DNA of 64,000 nt from Brachycybe producta (lineage: Eukaryota > Arthropoda > Diplopoda > Playtdesmida > Andrognathidae), in NCBI GenBank assembly GCA_036925085.1, contig JAUPFP010000010.1:3324474-3388473 (forward strand), given 5' to 3'. The stretch's first letter is position 1; each line of letters opens with the position of its first letter. Shown piece after piece: positions 29,850-40,600 of this stretch. A program made the translations under genes and the position numbers. The notes under the pieces were generated by a model. It ran no database searches, was not told the DNA's origin, and saw only the letters and a program-made list of their open reading frames with translations.

Positions 29850-29867
29850 TTTATTAATTGTAATAAA
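29850..29867. terminator. Back-to-back poly(A) signals of NEK2 and NDUFB1
   Basis: AATAAA on the plus strand at 29862-29867 lies 136 bases after the NEK2 stop. TTTATT at 29850-29855 is AATAAA on the minus strand, 107 bases beyond the NDUFB1 stop. The two convergent transcripts would overlap in their 3' ends. Confidence 0.65.
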
Positions 29868-29961
29868 CTAATAATTAGTTAAAACTACATAAGTTTCTTC
29901 GAAGATGTATCGAAATAACAAAACACATTGTAATCGAATTGCGGAAGTTTTGACTAACCTA

Positions 29962-30195
29962 TCAAGGCCAAGGTGGTCTTTCGCCGGGCATCATCTCTCT
30001 TCTGAAAAGTTTGCTCTTTCCGCAAAAGGAAGTCAATTTGTGTCTCTCCTTCTCGTCATAGTATCTGCCAATACCCGCTCCGATTAACGGGATGATGATG
30101 ACCCAAACTCTACGAACCCTCGGAGACAATTGTTGACGATATTCCTTATGGAAAAGATAAAAATGCCATTGGTAAACATACAAAATGTTGGACAT
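29962..30195 (-). CDS. NDUFB1: NDUFB1-like subunit of respiratory complex I
   Basis: Small single-pass accessory subunit of NADH:ubiquinone oxidoreductase in the mitochondrial inner membrane. The conserved body is VRRVWVIIIPLIGAGIGRYY, then DEKERHKLTSFCGKSKLFRR and EMMPGERPPWP, matching the NDUFB1 pattern: a short hydrophobic helix, D-K-x-x-ER-LT-F-KS-LF-RE. As drawn from the ATG at 30193-30195 it has 77 residues; family members have about 55-60. The sequence TTTTTATCTTTTCCATAAG before 30144 could be a splice acceptor, in which case the exon starts at 30144 and the true N-terminus lies upstream. Stop is at 29962-29964. It converges on NEK2. Confidence 0.8.
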   Translation of the reverse strand: MSNILYVYQWHFYLFHKEYRQQLSPRVRRVWVIIIPLIGAGIGRYYDEKERHKLTSFCGKSKLFRREMMPGERPPWP

Positions 30196-30374
30196 TTTTC
30201 GATTAGGAGCCGATTAAAGTCTCTGTACAGCTTTTCGCGTGATTTCGCGCCTTCAGCACAACCGCCTTAGCTTGGTTTTCACTGCTCCTAATCGAAAGAA
30301 GGTACAATCCGTACATCAGCTTCCCAAATTCTTGGATCTTTTTTATTCGAAAGCCTGAATTCTGATGTATACAA

Positions 30375-30640
30375 GCACACGTGTGTACCTCCCCTGACGT
30401 GCCGAGATATACGCATCTGAATATTGTGGAAAAGGGGTATTTAGAAGCGCACGTGAGCATAACGGGAACTGGCACACAGTATTTCTGGAGCACCAATGAA
30501 AACGTATTTAAAGAAGAATTGTACAACCCCATGAAACACGGCTTGATTGCAGGTACGTTTACGTCTTGCAATACACATACGCAATGCTAAATGCCCCTTT
30601 CCGACAACACTGAAACGCGTGTACCTTGGAAAATGGTGAA
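30375..30640. repeat. Imperfect palindrome (MITE-like)
   Basis: GATATACGCATCTGAATATT, GGAAAAGGGGTATTTAGAAG at 30410-30450 returns inverted at 30550-30640 (CAATGCTAAATGCCCCTTTC, CGCGTGTACCTTGG). The centre is about 30515. No clear target duplication. The open frame across it (30381-30590) is a product of this repeat. Confidence 0.55.
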
Positions 30641-30656
30641 AGTATGCAAGTGTTAA

Positions 30657-31150
30657 GTGGCTACATGGCAAAATTACTTCGAAAAATCTCCGCAAAGAGC
30701 GCTATGATCGTTTTTCTATTGAGCCCATAGACAAAATGTTAAAGAAAAAAATGTTAATTTTTAAAATACACAGTCACGGCAATATGTTTATTTTTCATAT
30801 ATTAAAGTTGTCCAATATTAAGTTTTCTACGTGCAATGTGCACCTTAAATATATGCTGATCGAGTGATAGAATGACAAAAAATGGGTAAGTGCGGTTATA
30901 TTTAAAAAAAAAAACTTTTAAAATCGCGAATTTCTAACTCTTATATTAAACTCCATTGAGTATGCGCTCGTAAGCAAAAAAAAAAAGTCCATTAAAATGT
31001 TGCTAAAAATACCTAAAAAATAATTTAAAAAAAAAAAATTAAACCACAGTGTAGCCAACAGATTGGCGCACGTGCTGATTTTTTTGAGATTTTTTAAAAT
31101 TCGTTTTAGGTATTTTTACCAACATTTTAATTGATTTTTTTTTTTTTTCA
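30657..31150. mobile_element. Family F element, copy 3 (truncated)
   Basis: Starts GTGGCTACATGGCAAAATTA directly after TTAA (30653-30656). It keeps the left arm, the centre and the first part of the right arm (TTTTAGGTATTTTTACCAAC), then stops in a T-run. The right terminus and its TTAA are missing. Confidence 0.78.
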
Positions 31151-32484
31151 TACGCGGCCTTTCGAATAAAAAAAGGTCCCTGAAATGGGGAGACTAAAAT
31201 ACGATTTTATTAGATAAGAATACTTGAATCGAGGAAACGATCCTAAACATTATTGCTGATGGTGTTTACTACTGTGCTGTACTTTTAGCCAGTTGTGCTT
31301 TATACTTTCTCGTGTGAATATAATCAGCGCTAACGGCCCAAATTGTCAACGTCGGGAAGAGAATTGTCCACTTGTATCTCCAAAGAACGTGGAGTCCAGT
31401 TATGAATTTGGACGTGGTCTTTGCTTCGGCCATCCACTAATGAACGACACTAATTTAGTGACACCTTAGCCACAAAATAGCCACCAGTTAAGAACTAGAA
31501 ACATTATTAAATTAATAATGCAACCACGAAAATAATATCAAATATTAAATAACTTACCGAAAATACAAACGAAAAAATGACCTTTCCAACTTCCAAGTCG
31601 AATATCAATATATCAACCTAAAGCAGCGCCACCTCACGACTACTAAATGCCACAGTTTTGCCGTCCGAATGGTCTGCTCTAATCTGCTTGGGTGATAAAA
31701 TCAGAAAAACGGAGTCCGTTTTGGACAAGATCAGCTCTGTATCTGTATCCATTGGTATACTTGCCTAATCGCAAGTAGAAGCTTATGATGTCATACGGGG
31801 CGACGTAAAATTTAAGATGGTGTCTATTATTCAGATAGAAATGGAAAATACATAATATAAAACATTCTCAAACGTTTAAACCAAATTATGTTTTTTGCTT
31901 TTTTTTTGTTATAATTAGACAAAATCATATTTTTTTATAAACCCTCATGACGTCACAAGCTTCTCACCAGGAAGCACGTATACAAAACAATTGCTCTGAG
32001 ATACTTTGGAGCTACTCTTTTCAACCTTTCTAAAAGCAAGAGCAAAGCTTGTTGAACCTGCTCTCAAACATGGCAGCGCTCATAGTTTTACTCTAAATAA
32101 CAAGTTTGATCCATATAAATGATTAATTGTAGCTCGAAAATACAATGACAAAAAAGCAAAAGTCACGGTTTCCTTTCATTTTTTTTTTTTTAGGATCTTT
32201 CTGCCATATGACGTCACAAAATAGCGGAGCAGAACAGAGAGCTAAAGCAAAACCAAAGTAGGCAAAAATGGGCAGCACTAACGTTAGTAATAAATAGGCC
32301 TTTGCCTGGTGAGCACTCGTACGCAGATTGTGTTTCGTTGCTAAGCAACCGATTTCGTTGCTGTCTGGTGATTTAACGCTTGCTTGCTGACTGTGTGTGA
32401 ACTGTGACATTTTCAATCAAAAAGCAAAAAAAAAAAAAGACGAGAAGAAAAACGCAGACATTCAATAGGTGAGACACATATTAG
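31151..32484. other. Intergenic DNA upstream of APLF
   Basis: Unassigned AT-rich DNA. No protein family seen in either strand. The APLF promoter should lie in the last few hundred bases; no TATA box is obvious there. Confidence 0.4.
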
Positions 32485-35400
32485 ATGGAAGAAAAAGTAT
32501 TGGAAGAGGAAGAGGAGGCGGAAGAAAAAGAAAAGATGTTGATGGAGACAACGGTGAGGATGAAACCGGTGGACAGAGATGGACCAAGTGTTGAGATCTT
32601 CAAGGAGGCAACAAATGGGAAGGTGGTCATCGGAAGAGGAGAGTTTCTAAGGGTAATTTCATCGCTAATTTGGGTTTGCTATATATAGTAATTCGTTTTG
32701 TGTCATTCTAGTGCGCGGATAAAAAGGTGTCGAGGGTACACGCCGAACTGCAGCTCGAAACGGACGGATCATTTTACTTGGCACCCGTAAGAACGCTTTG
32801 GTATTCTTTCCATTAGCAGCCACGTATAGCTTTTAATCTAAGGTTGCACGAAATAAGGCGAAAAGCTACACAATCTCGTGCATAGAGGCTAAGCGCCTGC
32901 TTACAGAAAGAATAACCGAACGCTTTTTTTTAATAGTTTTCAACAACAGCTCTTAATAACAAAACTCGTGTTTTAATATTGTACAGTTGCACGTGAACCC
33001 GTGTTTCTTCTACAGTGGTGGGAACATGGAATCGAGGTTAGAAGTTCGTAAGGGACAAAGGCAGAAAATGGAGAACGGAGATCATTTCTCTCTGTTGCCG
33101 TACTCTTTCGTATATGCTGTCGTTCTCGAGATGAACGCCACAAACAATAACAACAACAACAAGTATTTTTCTCTGAAAAAGCTGTATCATTTCTGAACTT
33201 CCGATCAATTGACTTTTTCTCGATTTCAGTGCATTCCGTCAAGTGGAAAAAACGAACGAAATTGCGAAGAGAAATGGTGCAAATAAAACTGCGGAGGAGA
33301 TTGGTAAAATGATAACAAATGAAATCATAGATTAAGTTTCACTACGTTAAAATTTAGAAATCTCGTTTTTACAACCTTTAGAAACCTTGGTCGAGGCTGA
33401 AACGTTTGACAATAATGTTGAAAGAATGGACGATGTAACGTATTGTGATTTTATAACTCAACACCACTTGTTATAAATGTTGTCACCTGTACATTCTTGT
33501 GGTATTTGTAGAAATTCGATGTCCCATCAATAGTAAGAAAGAGAAGTCTTCCGTCTTGGCTACTCGGCGTTAGTTCCGAGAAGGATGCCAATATGGCTTC
33601 TGCCACAAAGAGTAATATTAGACGTATATATAACACGGTTTATGAACAAAAGCTGGTTTTCGATTTCTGATTATTCTGTCTTTAAGGAGCAAAATTAACT
33701 AGGAAGTGTTTTAGAAACAAGAATGGTAGATCAATCACTTAAAGGTATTTTCATGTTGATGTTTTTCAAAATAAACTTTTTATAGACAAAAATTTGTAAA
33801 ACAAAATGTTATTGTCAGTTGAAAAGATGGGTTATGTTCAGACACATACACAAAAAGCTTATTTTAAAAGGTATCAACGTGAAATTGCTTTTAAATGATT
33901 TAGCTACCCTTAAGTTTCTAGAGCACATTCAAAGTTTCTCTTTATTTTGTACCTAAAAGACAGAATAATCAGAGTTCGAGAGCCGTTTACACTTTAAAAC
34001 CACCTTAATAGTTGAAGATATCAATTAAAAATGTTACTATACCATTTAAAAGATAAAAAGACAGTGAAGAAGAATAAGACTGAAGAGCCGAGTACTTCGA
34101 AGGAGAACGGTAATGATGTTAGTGGAAAGGAAGGGACAGATGCATCATAATAAAAGTTGGAATGCTTCTTTATGTAACAGGCGACAAGACTGAAAAGAAG
34201 GCGACAGCTAATAAAGATATTTCATCGAGCGATGCCGATATTGAAGAAGAACTAGTGAGAAATTGAAAGTTTTTAATTTAACACGGTTGCTACTCAACGT
34301 CGAAACCTGGAAATGTCGGGCTAAATTCTTTTAACAGTTTTCTAACTGTTAAAAGAAAGCTGGGGAAAAAATCAAAGAATTTATTTTCTGAAATTCTAAT
34401 CCCAGTGATTCAGAAAACCTCCAAAGTTTAAAAAAAATCTAAATGTTTTAAAAGGGGTCCCAGGAGTCTTAAAAAGTTTAAGGTGGCTGAATAGATATTA
34501 ATTTCGTTTTTGTACCTCATCCCTTCCCCCCCCCCCCCGGATGGCGCGAAAAATCTACATGGTACAGAAAAATATTGAGGGTTCTTTTCAACTTGAAGAG
34601 TTCATTGGCTTCATAGATGGATTTCTACTGCGGATTGAGGTTCGAGATTAACATTACAAAAAAATTCTAAGTGTTTTACAAACTAGAATAATTTGTGATA
34701 AATGATAATATGCTAAAAGTTTTTTTATGACGATATTTTTAAAAAATAAATTTTTTATCACAGTTTGAAAAAGGCGAAAATACTTTTTTATGAAATGTTA
34801 ATTTAAAAAAATCTAAAAACGGTTCGTTTTCAGACTGCTATTAAGTGTTTATTTTTTAAGATATTGCCATGAAAAAACTTTTAACATAATCTTTTACCAT
34901 TCTAGTTTGGAAAACAATTTGAATTTTTTCATAATGTTATTTCTAAAAGAAGGTTACTCGACGTTTTTCCGTCCAAGAAGAACAGAAAGTCACAGAAGTT
35001 GCTTTTGAAAAAAAACCTGAAAAATATCCAACTTTCCTATGGAAAACGTGGCCATGGAATTTCAGAAATGAAAATCAATGGCATCCCTGCAGAATATTTG
35101 TTTTTGTCCAGGATAAAGCAACAAGTTCAAAGACAGTGACGGACGTCAAGGAGAAAAAGGAAGCGGCGGCTCACAAGGGTAAAAGATCGAACTGTAGGTT
35201 TGGCAACAACTGCTACAGGAAGAACAGTGCTCATTTCGAGGAGTTCAGCCACCCTGGTGACTCCGACTATGCATCAGAAGACGAGGATGAAGACGATCCT
35301 GATCCAGAAAACGATAATCGTCCGGAATGTGAATTTGGACTGAACTGTTACAGGTAGATTCTACGTGAAAAGGAGACAAAACATATAAAAATGTCGTCTC

Positions 35401-35748
35401 TTTAATGGTGGATAATAGAAAAAATCCTCAGCACCGATCCGCATACAAACATACGACACGACCGAGGCCTCAAAGAAGAGCAGCTAAGAATGCAAAAAGT
35501 AACAGCAATAGTAATTAATTATGTTGTAATTTGTTTGTTTTCACCATACGATGCAATTTGCAGAGAAAACATCAATGCGAGACGAAGGAAGCGACAATTC
35601 AGATAGTTTTGAAGACAGTTTCATCGACGACGATTCGGACGAATACAAACCGTCCAAGGACGATGCCGATTACTCGGGGGATGATGAAGATTTAAAAGCT
35701 TTGCGAAAAGAAGCAAAAGAATTCATGAATAGCAAGAAATTTCGTTAA
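32485..35748 (+). CDS. APLF: APLF, DNA end-joining scaffold and histone chaperone
   Basis: Links poly(ADP-ribose), Ku and XRCC4/XRCC1 at DNA breaks. Exons: 32485-32652, 32712-32786, 32987-33162, 33230-33303, 33382-33434, 33512-33611, 34053-34109, 34181-34254, 35112-35353, 35419-35498, 35564-35748, giving 427 residues (human 511). FHA domain is about 22-115: GR at 50-51, SRVH at 63-66, LHVNPCFF. IVRKRSLPSWLLG (189-201) matches the APLF Ku-binding motif RKRxLPxWM and sits at nearly the human position. Two PBZ zinc fingers follow: C287-C293-H300-H306 (CRFGNNCYRKNSAHF) and C332-C338-H345-H351 (CEFGLNCYRKNPQH). The acidic tail DDDSDEYKPSKDDADYSGDD is the histone-binding type. The start is the first in-frame ATG; an unusual glutamate-rich leader precedes the FHA domain. 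An intron splits the second finger after the second cysteine. Confidence 0.95.
32797..32932. mobile_element. Small palindromic element (family I) in APLF intron 2
   Basis: GGTATTCTTTCCATTAGCAG at the left and CTGCTTACAGAAAGAATAAC at the right are complementary ends; the arms include CTAAGGTTGCACG and CGTGCATAGAGG. A second copy is at 60308-60425. It fills most of this short intron. Confidence 0.65.
33695..34010. mobile_element. Family H foldback element in APLF intron 6
   Basis: Arms share GGTATTTTCATGTTGATG with inverted GGTATCAACGTGAAATTGC, and AAACTTTTTAT with AAAAGCTTATTTT. It ends ACACTTTAAAACCACCTTAA. The same family occurs at 36000-36260 and at 40165-40270 plus 40813-40998. Confidence 0.6.
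34492..34970. mobile_element. Family G element, truncated, in APLF intron 8
   Basis: Starts GGTGGCTGAATAGATATTAA after TTAA (34488-34491) and contains a C-run and GGATGGCGCG. Later blocks (GAAAACAATTTGAATTTTTT, GACGTTTTTCCGTCC) match the inverted arm of other copies. The far terminus is absent. Confidence 0.55.
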
Positions 35749-36529
35749 TCAATTCCATATATTATTTAATAACACTAAAAATGTCTATTGTAAAAGTCAT
35801 AATTAATTTTATTATATTTTTTATTATATTATATTCTTATGAAAACCCATAAAAAAGGTTATTTGTCAGGTTCACTTTATAAAAGTTAGGTAAAGTGGCC
35901 ATGTTTGTCTGTCACGTGACGGCCGATTACACGAGAACTCATGAGCGTGATTAAGAAAAAAAAACGTACTTTTTGTACGACATTTTGCACATAAAAGCAA
36001 CTTACCGGGCAAGTGTTTTAGAAACTAGAAGAGTGCATCCAATACATAAGTGCATTTTCATCTTATTATCTTTAAAAAAAATAAACTTTTTATGACGATC
36101 TGAATGATTTTCTTATTTTTGGTATAACTTTATATGGAAAAAAACCATAAATATAATTGGGTATTTAAAGTCGCAATAACAAGTTAATTAAATATTTAAA
36201 AAAAAAGCTCGAAAGGCTGAAAATCTTTCCAAGTGATTGATTGATTTACTCTTATAGTTTCTAAAACACTTAATAGGTTATAATCAGCTGTAACGTGACA
36301 AACACGGCCGCTTTTCCTAACCTGCAAAAAGTGAACTTAGTTATTTGTTGTATTGTCTAATTATGTTTTAAATTAATAAATCATGCAATAATGCGGAATG
36401 TGTATGTGTCACATTAATACAGTAAGACCTCAACTTATGCGGTTAATTCGTTCTAAACATTTCTTATGTAAGTGCAATGTATTTTTTATAAATTTACGTA
36501 GTCAATAAGTGACGTTGCTAGTGTAAGGA
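35749..36529. other. APLF 3' flank with family H copy
   Basis: AT-rich. An inverted pair at about 35870-35960 and 36280-36330 (CACGTGACGGCCGATTACAC vs GTAACGTGACAAACACGGCC) encloses a family H-like palindrome at 36000-36260. I do not see a canonical AATAAA close to the APLF stop. Confidence 0.4.
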
Positions 36530-36800
36530 GAAATACCGCAACTGCGTATCGTCCTTATTTTGCTCAAACTTATTGTACTACGTAGATCTTTATCCGTATC
36601 ACATCATGGGCCCGAGGACGCACCTTTAACTAAACATATTCATTCTTGTACTCTTGATGTTTCTGAGCAAGGATGAATAAAAGTGTTACAATGAGAAACT
36701 GCGTTGTCTTTATGTTCGGTAACTAACACTTCTCTACAGAGGCCGGAGACAGCATAGGGCCTAGGAGTCATACGGATCCTGAAGCAGCTACAGCATCTTC
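36530..36800 (+). mobile_element. LTR-retrotransposon-like fragment, copy 1
   Basis: Shares with 45560-45790 the ordered blocks ATCACATCATGGGC (TTGGC in the other), ACGCACCTTT, GAATAAAAGTGTTACAATGA, GAAACTGCGTTGTC, ATGTTCGG, then CATACGGATCC. A poly(A) signal followed by a short conserved stretch and a putative TGTT..AACA type boundary resembles an LTR R-U5 region and the DNA after it. No protease, RT or integrase is present. Identification as LTR is tentative. Confidence 0.4.
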
Positions 36801-37264
36801 ATTTGGGTAAACAACAGAGGAAGATGCATATCAGCGTCGACCAAGAAAGATGGCCACCATCCTTCTGCACAGATTTCACCCCCATGCAGGAGGATGATTG
36901 CAATCGATCTCCATCCGACTCTTTCTGCAGCTCGAATCTCCTCCGTGGGGGCACCACGCGATACAGAGAAGCAACGAGCTATAGAAAACAACAGCTTCAA
37001 GTTGGTAAAAATATAGAGTAGACGTCAAAAGCTCACATAAAAGGGACATAAGAAACACTACCAGTAGGGGCCTGTTTTACAGCTATTTGGAAGGAAAAGT
37101 CGTCTGCTAAAACCGTCTGCTCAAATCTAGCAGACGATTCACTGGCAGCGTGACCGGTAGTGTAAGGGAGAACTTTACAATCAGTCATATTTGTGTGCTC
37201 ATCTCAACAAGGTTTATCTAACAAAACTATAAGTTTAGTTAAAATGGTTAATTCCTTTATGTTG

Positions 37265-37440
37265 AAACCCATACTAGAATATTGTCATAAAATTAAAATA
37301 AAAATTGTAATAATTTTTTTTACAGTAAGAGTACTTTATAAAATACAGTAAAAATATTGTAAAATACAGTAAAAATACTGGGAAAAAAAATTTATTACAA
37401 TTTTTATTTTCATTTTATGACAATATTCTAGTTTGAGTAA
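37265..37440. repeat. AT-rich palindromic element
   Basis: The left arm ACTAGAATATTGTCATAAAA with ATAAAAATTGTAATAA returns inverted on the right (TTATTACAATTTTTATTTTC, ATGACAATATTCTAGT). Between them are ACAGTAAAAATATTGTAAAA repeats. Length about 170 bp. Confidence 0.7.
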
Positions 37441-37627
37441 TATACTAGGGATAAGTTGTATGCTTTATAGGGATTACTTCGATGTTGGCTTAGGCTTAAC
37501 TTGCATCTCTGCTTGCCATGTGCCAGACCGCCTGCTACTTGAATGAATAATCGTTTTCTTGATGTATGAAATTTGCTTCAAATGAGTGTTTTTAAAGAGC
37601 AAATAGTCACGTAAATGTTTGGTAATC

Positions 37628-40600
37628 ATGTTGAGAAAGTGCATGACTTTAGTTAACCATTGGCACGCGACAGTAGCTTCTGTTTCGGCTACAAACGCCT
37701 TTTTAGCTGCACAATGGAGAGTAAGTATTCATTAGTTTGTATAATCAGAGGCGTAGCTTAGAAGGGGAAGAGAGGTGGGCGCCAAAATGGGCATCTAAAT
37801 ACTCCTAAAATTGACCCAAAAAAAAACTAGCCATAACAACACTTTCAGTTTAATATATACAGTTTTTATAAGTGAGAAGGGGGGAGGGGGCGGGGCTTGT
37901 GGCTGCTAATAATATATGCTCCTCGTATGTGTGTGTGCTCAGGGTGTTTCCACCGTGAAGCGGTCAAAGCCGTTACCTGTAACCATCTCGATGCCGATAC
38001 GGATGCAGCAGAAGATTGAAAACCTTGGAAAGAAGATCCAAAGAGATGAGGAAACGAAGAAGAACCAACGTGAGAGACGAAAGGGTCGGAAGAAGCTTAT
38101 CACCTGCAAGAGGGAACAGTTTAATCACTACAAGGGAGAGACGTATGGAAAGTTCGAGCCGGTGGTTCTGACGTCGCAAGGATGGGCACACAAGAAATCG
38201 GCGGGAGATTTCTTCGTACTCAATCAGCACAGCGATGTACGTATACAATCACTTGTTGTAATTTTTGTATTTGAATTTGGTAAATTAGTCTGCTAGCAGC
38301 CCTGAAGGCCTATTTTAGAGGAACAACAATCCAAATGCAGCATGCAAAATGCATTTTCAAAATGTGATTTAAACCACTTGATTTAAATAAAACTATGATT
38401 GAAATGAGGGTGATCGTGATCGACGATTTAAATCAAGCAATTTAAATCGCGGTTTAAATCAAGCAATTTATATCGTGACTTAAATCAAGCAATTTAAATC
38501 GTGATTTGAATCGAGCAATTTAAATCGTGACTTACATCGAGCAATTTAAATCGCGACGTAAACCAAACAATTTAAATCGCGATTTAAATCAAAAGATTTA
38601 AAAAAGTCAGATTTGTTTACGTTTTTTTTTTTTAGAAAATCGAAGAAACATTGAGGAATTAACTGTATTATTTACTATTTATATTATTATGGTGCAAGAT
38701 CTGCAGGAGTTGAGCGAATATTTTCATGCTTATGTAGCTTAGCAAATAAATCTAAGGTTAAATTTGAAAATCACTGTGGTTTTTTTTTACACCCAGTTCT
38801 GCTCAAGCACTCGTAAAAGTCTTGTTAAGTCTCTCTTAAGTTCGTAAATAAGTGCACGATCAGGCCTGTGTGTGTGTTTGTGGCTATTTTCTAAAAAAAA
38901 ATTATAGTAATTTTCAAATTTATATTTAAGAAACAGACTGAATCGCAAATAATTAATACAGTAATTATGAATAATAAGATTCATGGGCCAAATGGGGGCC
39001 GAAAGAAAATATAATTTTTTTTTCCACTAAACTTTAAAAAAGTTTTTTCGGTTCTCTTTCTCAGTGTTTCTTTTTTTTAAATTTTTGTTTTGTTTTAAAA
39101 CGCCGATTTTTGGTTTTTGCTGTTTGTCGGTGTTTTTAAAAATACCATAAAACGATTAATAAATTTGCCCCTTTGCACAGAACCCTTCGAAGTTGGATGG
39201 GACGCAGCATTCTTTCGAAACGTTCGGTCTTCAAAACGAAATCATCGAACGTTTGAATCAAATGCAACTAAATGTTCCAACCGATATTCAGGTATATATC
39301 TCAATTATGAGTTGATCTGAGCTAGTTTCAAACTGTATATCACCTTATCGCTCTCGTTGTTAGGCTTTGGCTATTCCACACCTATTGAACGGTGCAAATG
39401 CAATATGTGCAGCCGAAACCGGGAGTGGAAAGACTCTCGCCTATCTGTTACCCATCATTCACCATGTTCTCGGACATAAGCAACACAGTCGCCGAGAAGG
39501 AATATTCTGCTCTCCGTTGGCATTGATATTGGTTCCTGGACGTGAACTGGCTCTTCAGATAAACGTATTAAATTGCACAATGTAAAAATTGTAGCATATT
39601 TACGGACCAAAAAAATACAGTCAAACCTCGATGAGTCGAAATCCTTCAAAACTGGAGGCGAATGTGATTTGGAAACTCATTTTGATTCTCTACTCCTTAA
39701 TTCGAACTGTTTATTTTTCCCCCTTGGCTTCGAGATATCGAGGTTTGACCGTAATATTATTTGGGTTCCAAGGTTTAACTGTCAAAAACTCGACAGTTAA
39801 AGCTTGGAACCCAAATAATATTATCGGTGCGATTGCGCTTACGTCCCCGTCTGTATAAAAACTCATACAGACGGGGGACGTAACCACTACCGCACCGAAA
39901 GTGTGCAATAAATCGAAAACCTATACACGCAAGGCTAAATTTTAGGAAACTGAATAAACGCAAAATTGGCTGTTATTCAGTTTCGCGTTTCATAGCAATA
40001 AAATAATGTCCAAAAAAAATTACCTCAAGCTCCTATTTTTTTTTTTTCCGAAATCAGAATGTTTTAACAGAGCTTACCGAGTCGCTTCCCGTCAAAACAG
40101 CTCTCTTCTTAGGCGGTCTCGGCACTAAGGTATAAATCAACAATTTAAAACATTTAAGATGCTTTATGGACGGCTGATTTTTGAACTCTTTGATTATTCT
40201 GTCTTTCAGTAGAGAGAAATTAAAAGAAACTTAAAAGTATTTTAGAAACTAGAAAGGTAGCTCAATCATCTAAGGTGGCTGAATATTTATTTTGCTTTTG
40301 ACCTTCCGGACGGTGCCACTGCAGTGGCTATAATGCTTTGCTGTAAAATTAGGACGCAAAAACGTCAAGTAAACGTTTTTAGAAATAACATTATGAAAAA
40401 ATTTAAATTGTTTTCAAAACTAGAATGTAAAAGATCATGCTAAAAGTTTTTTTCGTGACAATCTCTTAAAAAATAAATATGTTTTAGCAGTTTGAAATTG
40501 TTCCGTTGTTTGGATTTTCCGTTGACATTTCATGAAAAATTATTTTCGACTTTTTCAAACTGTCATAAAAAGTTTATTTTTAAAAAATATCATCTTTAAA

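Noticed and set aside
32123-32416. 97-codon minus-strand frame with a hydrophobic stretch upstream of APLF
   Set aside because: No family resemblance, ends in a lysine run from a poly(T) tract, no splice or poly(A) context.
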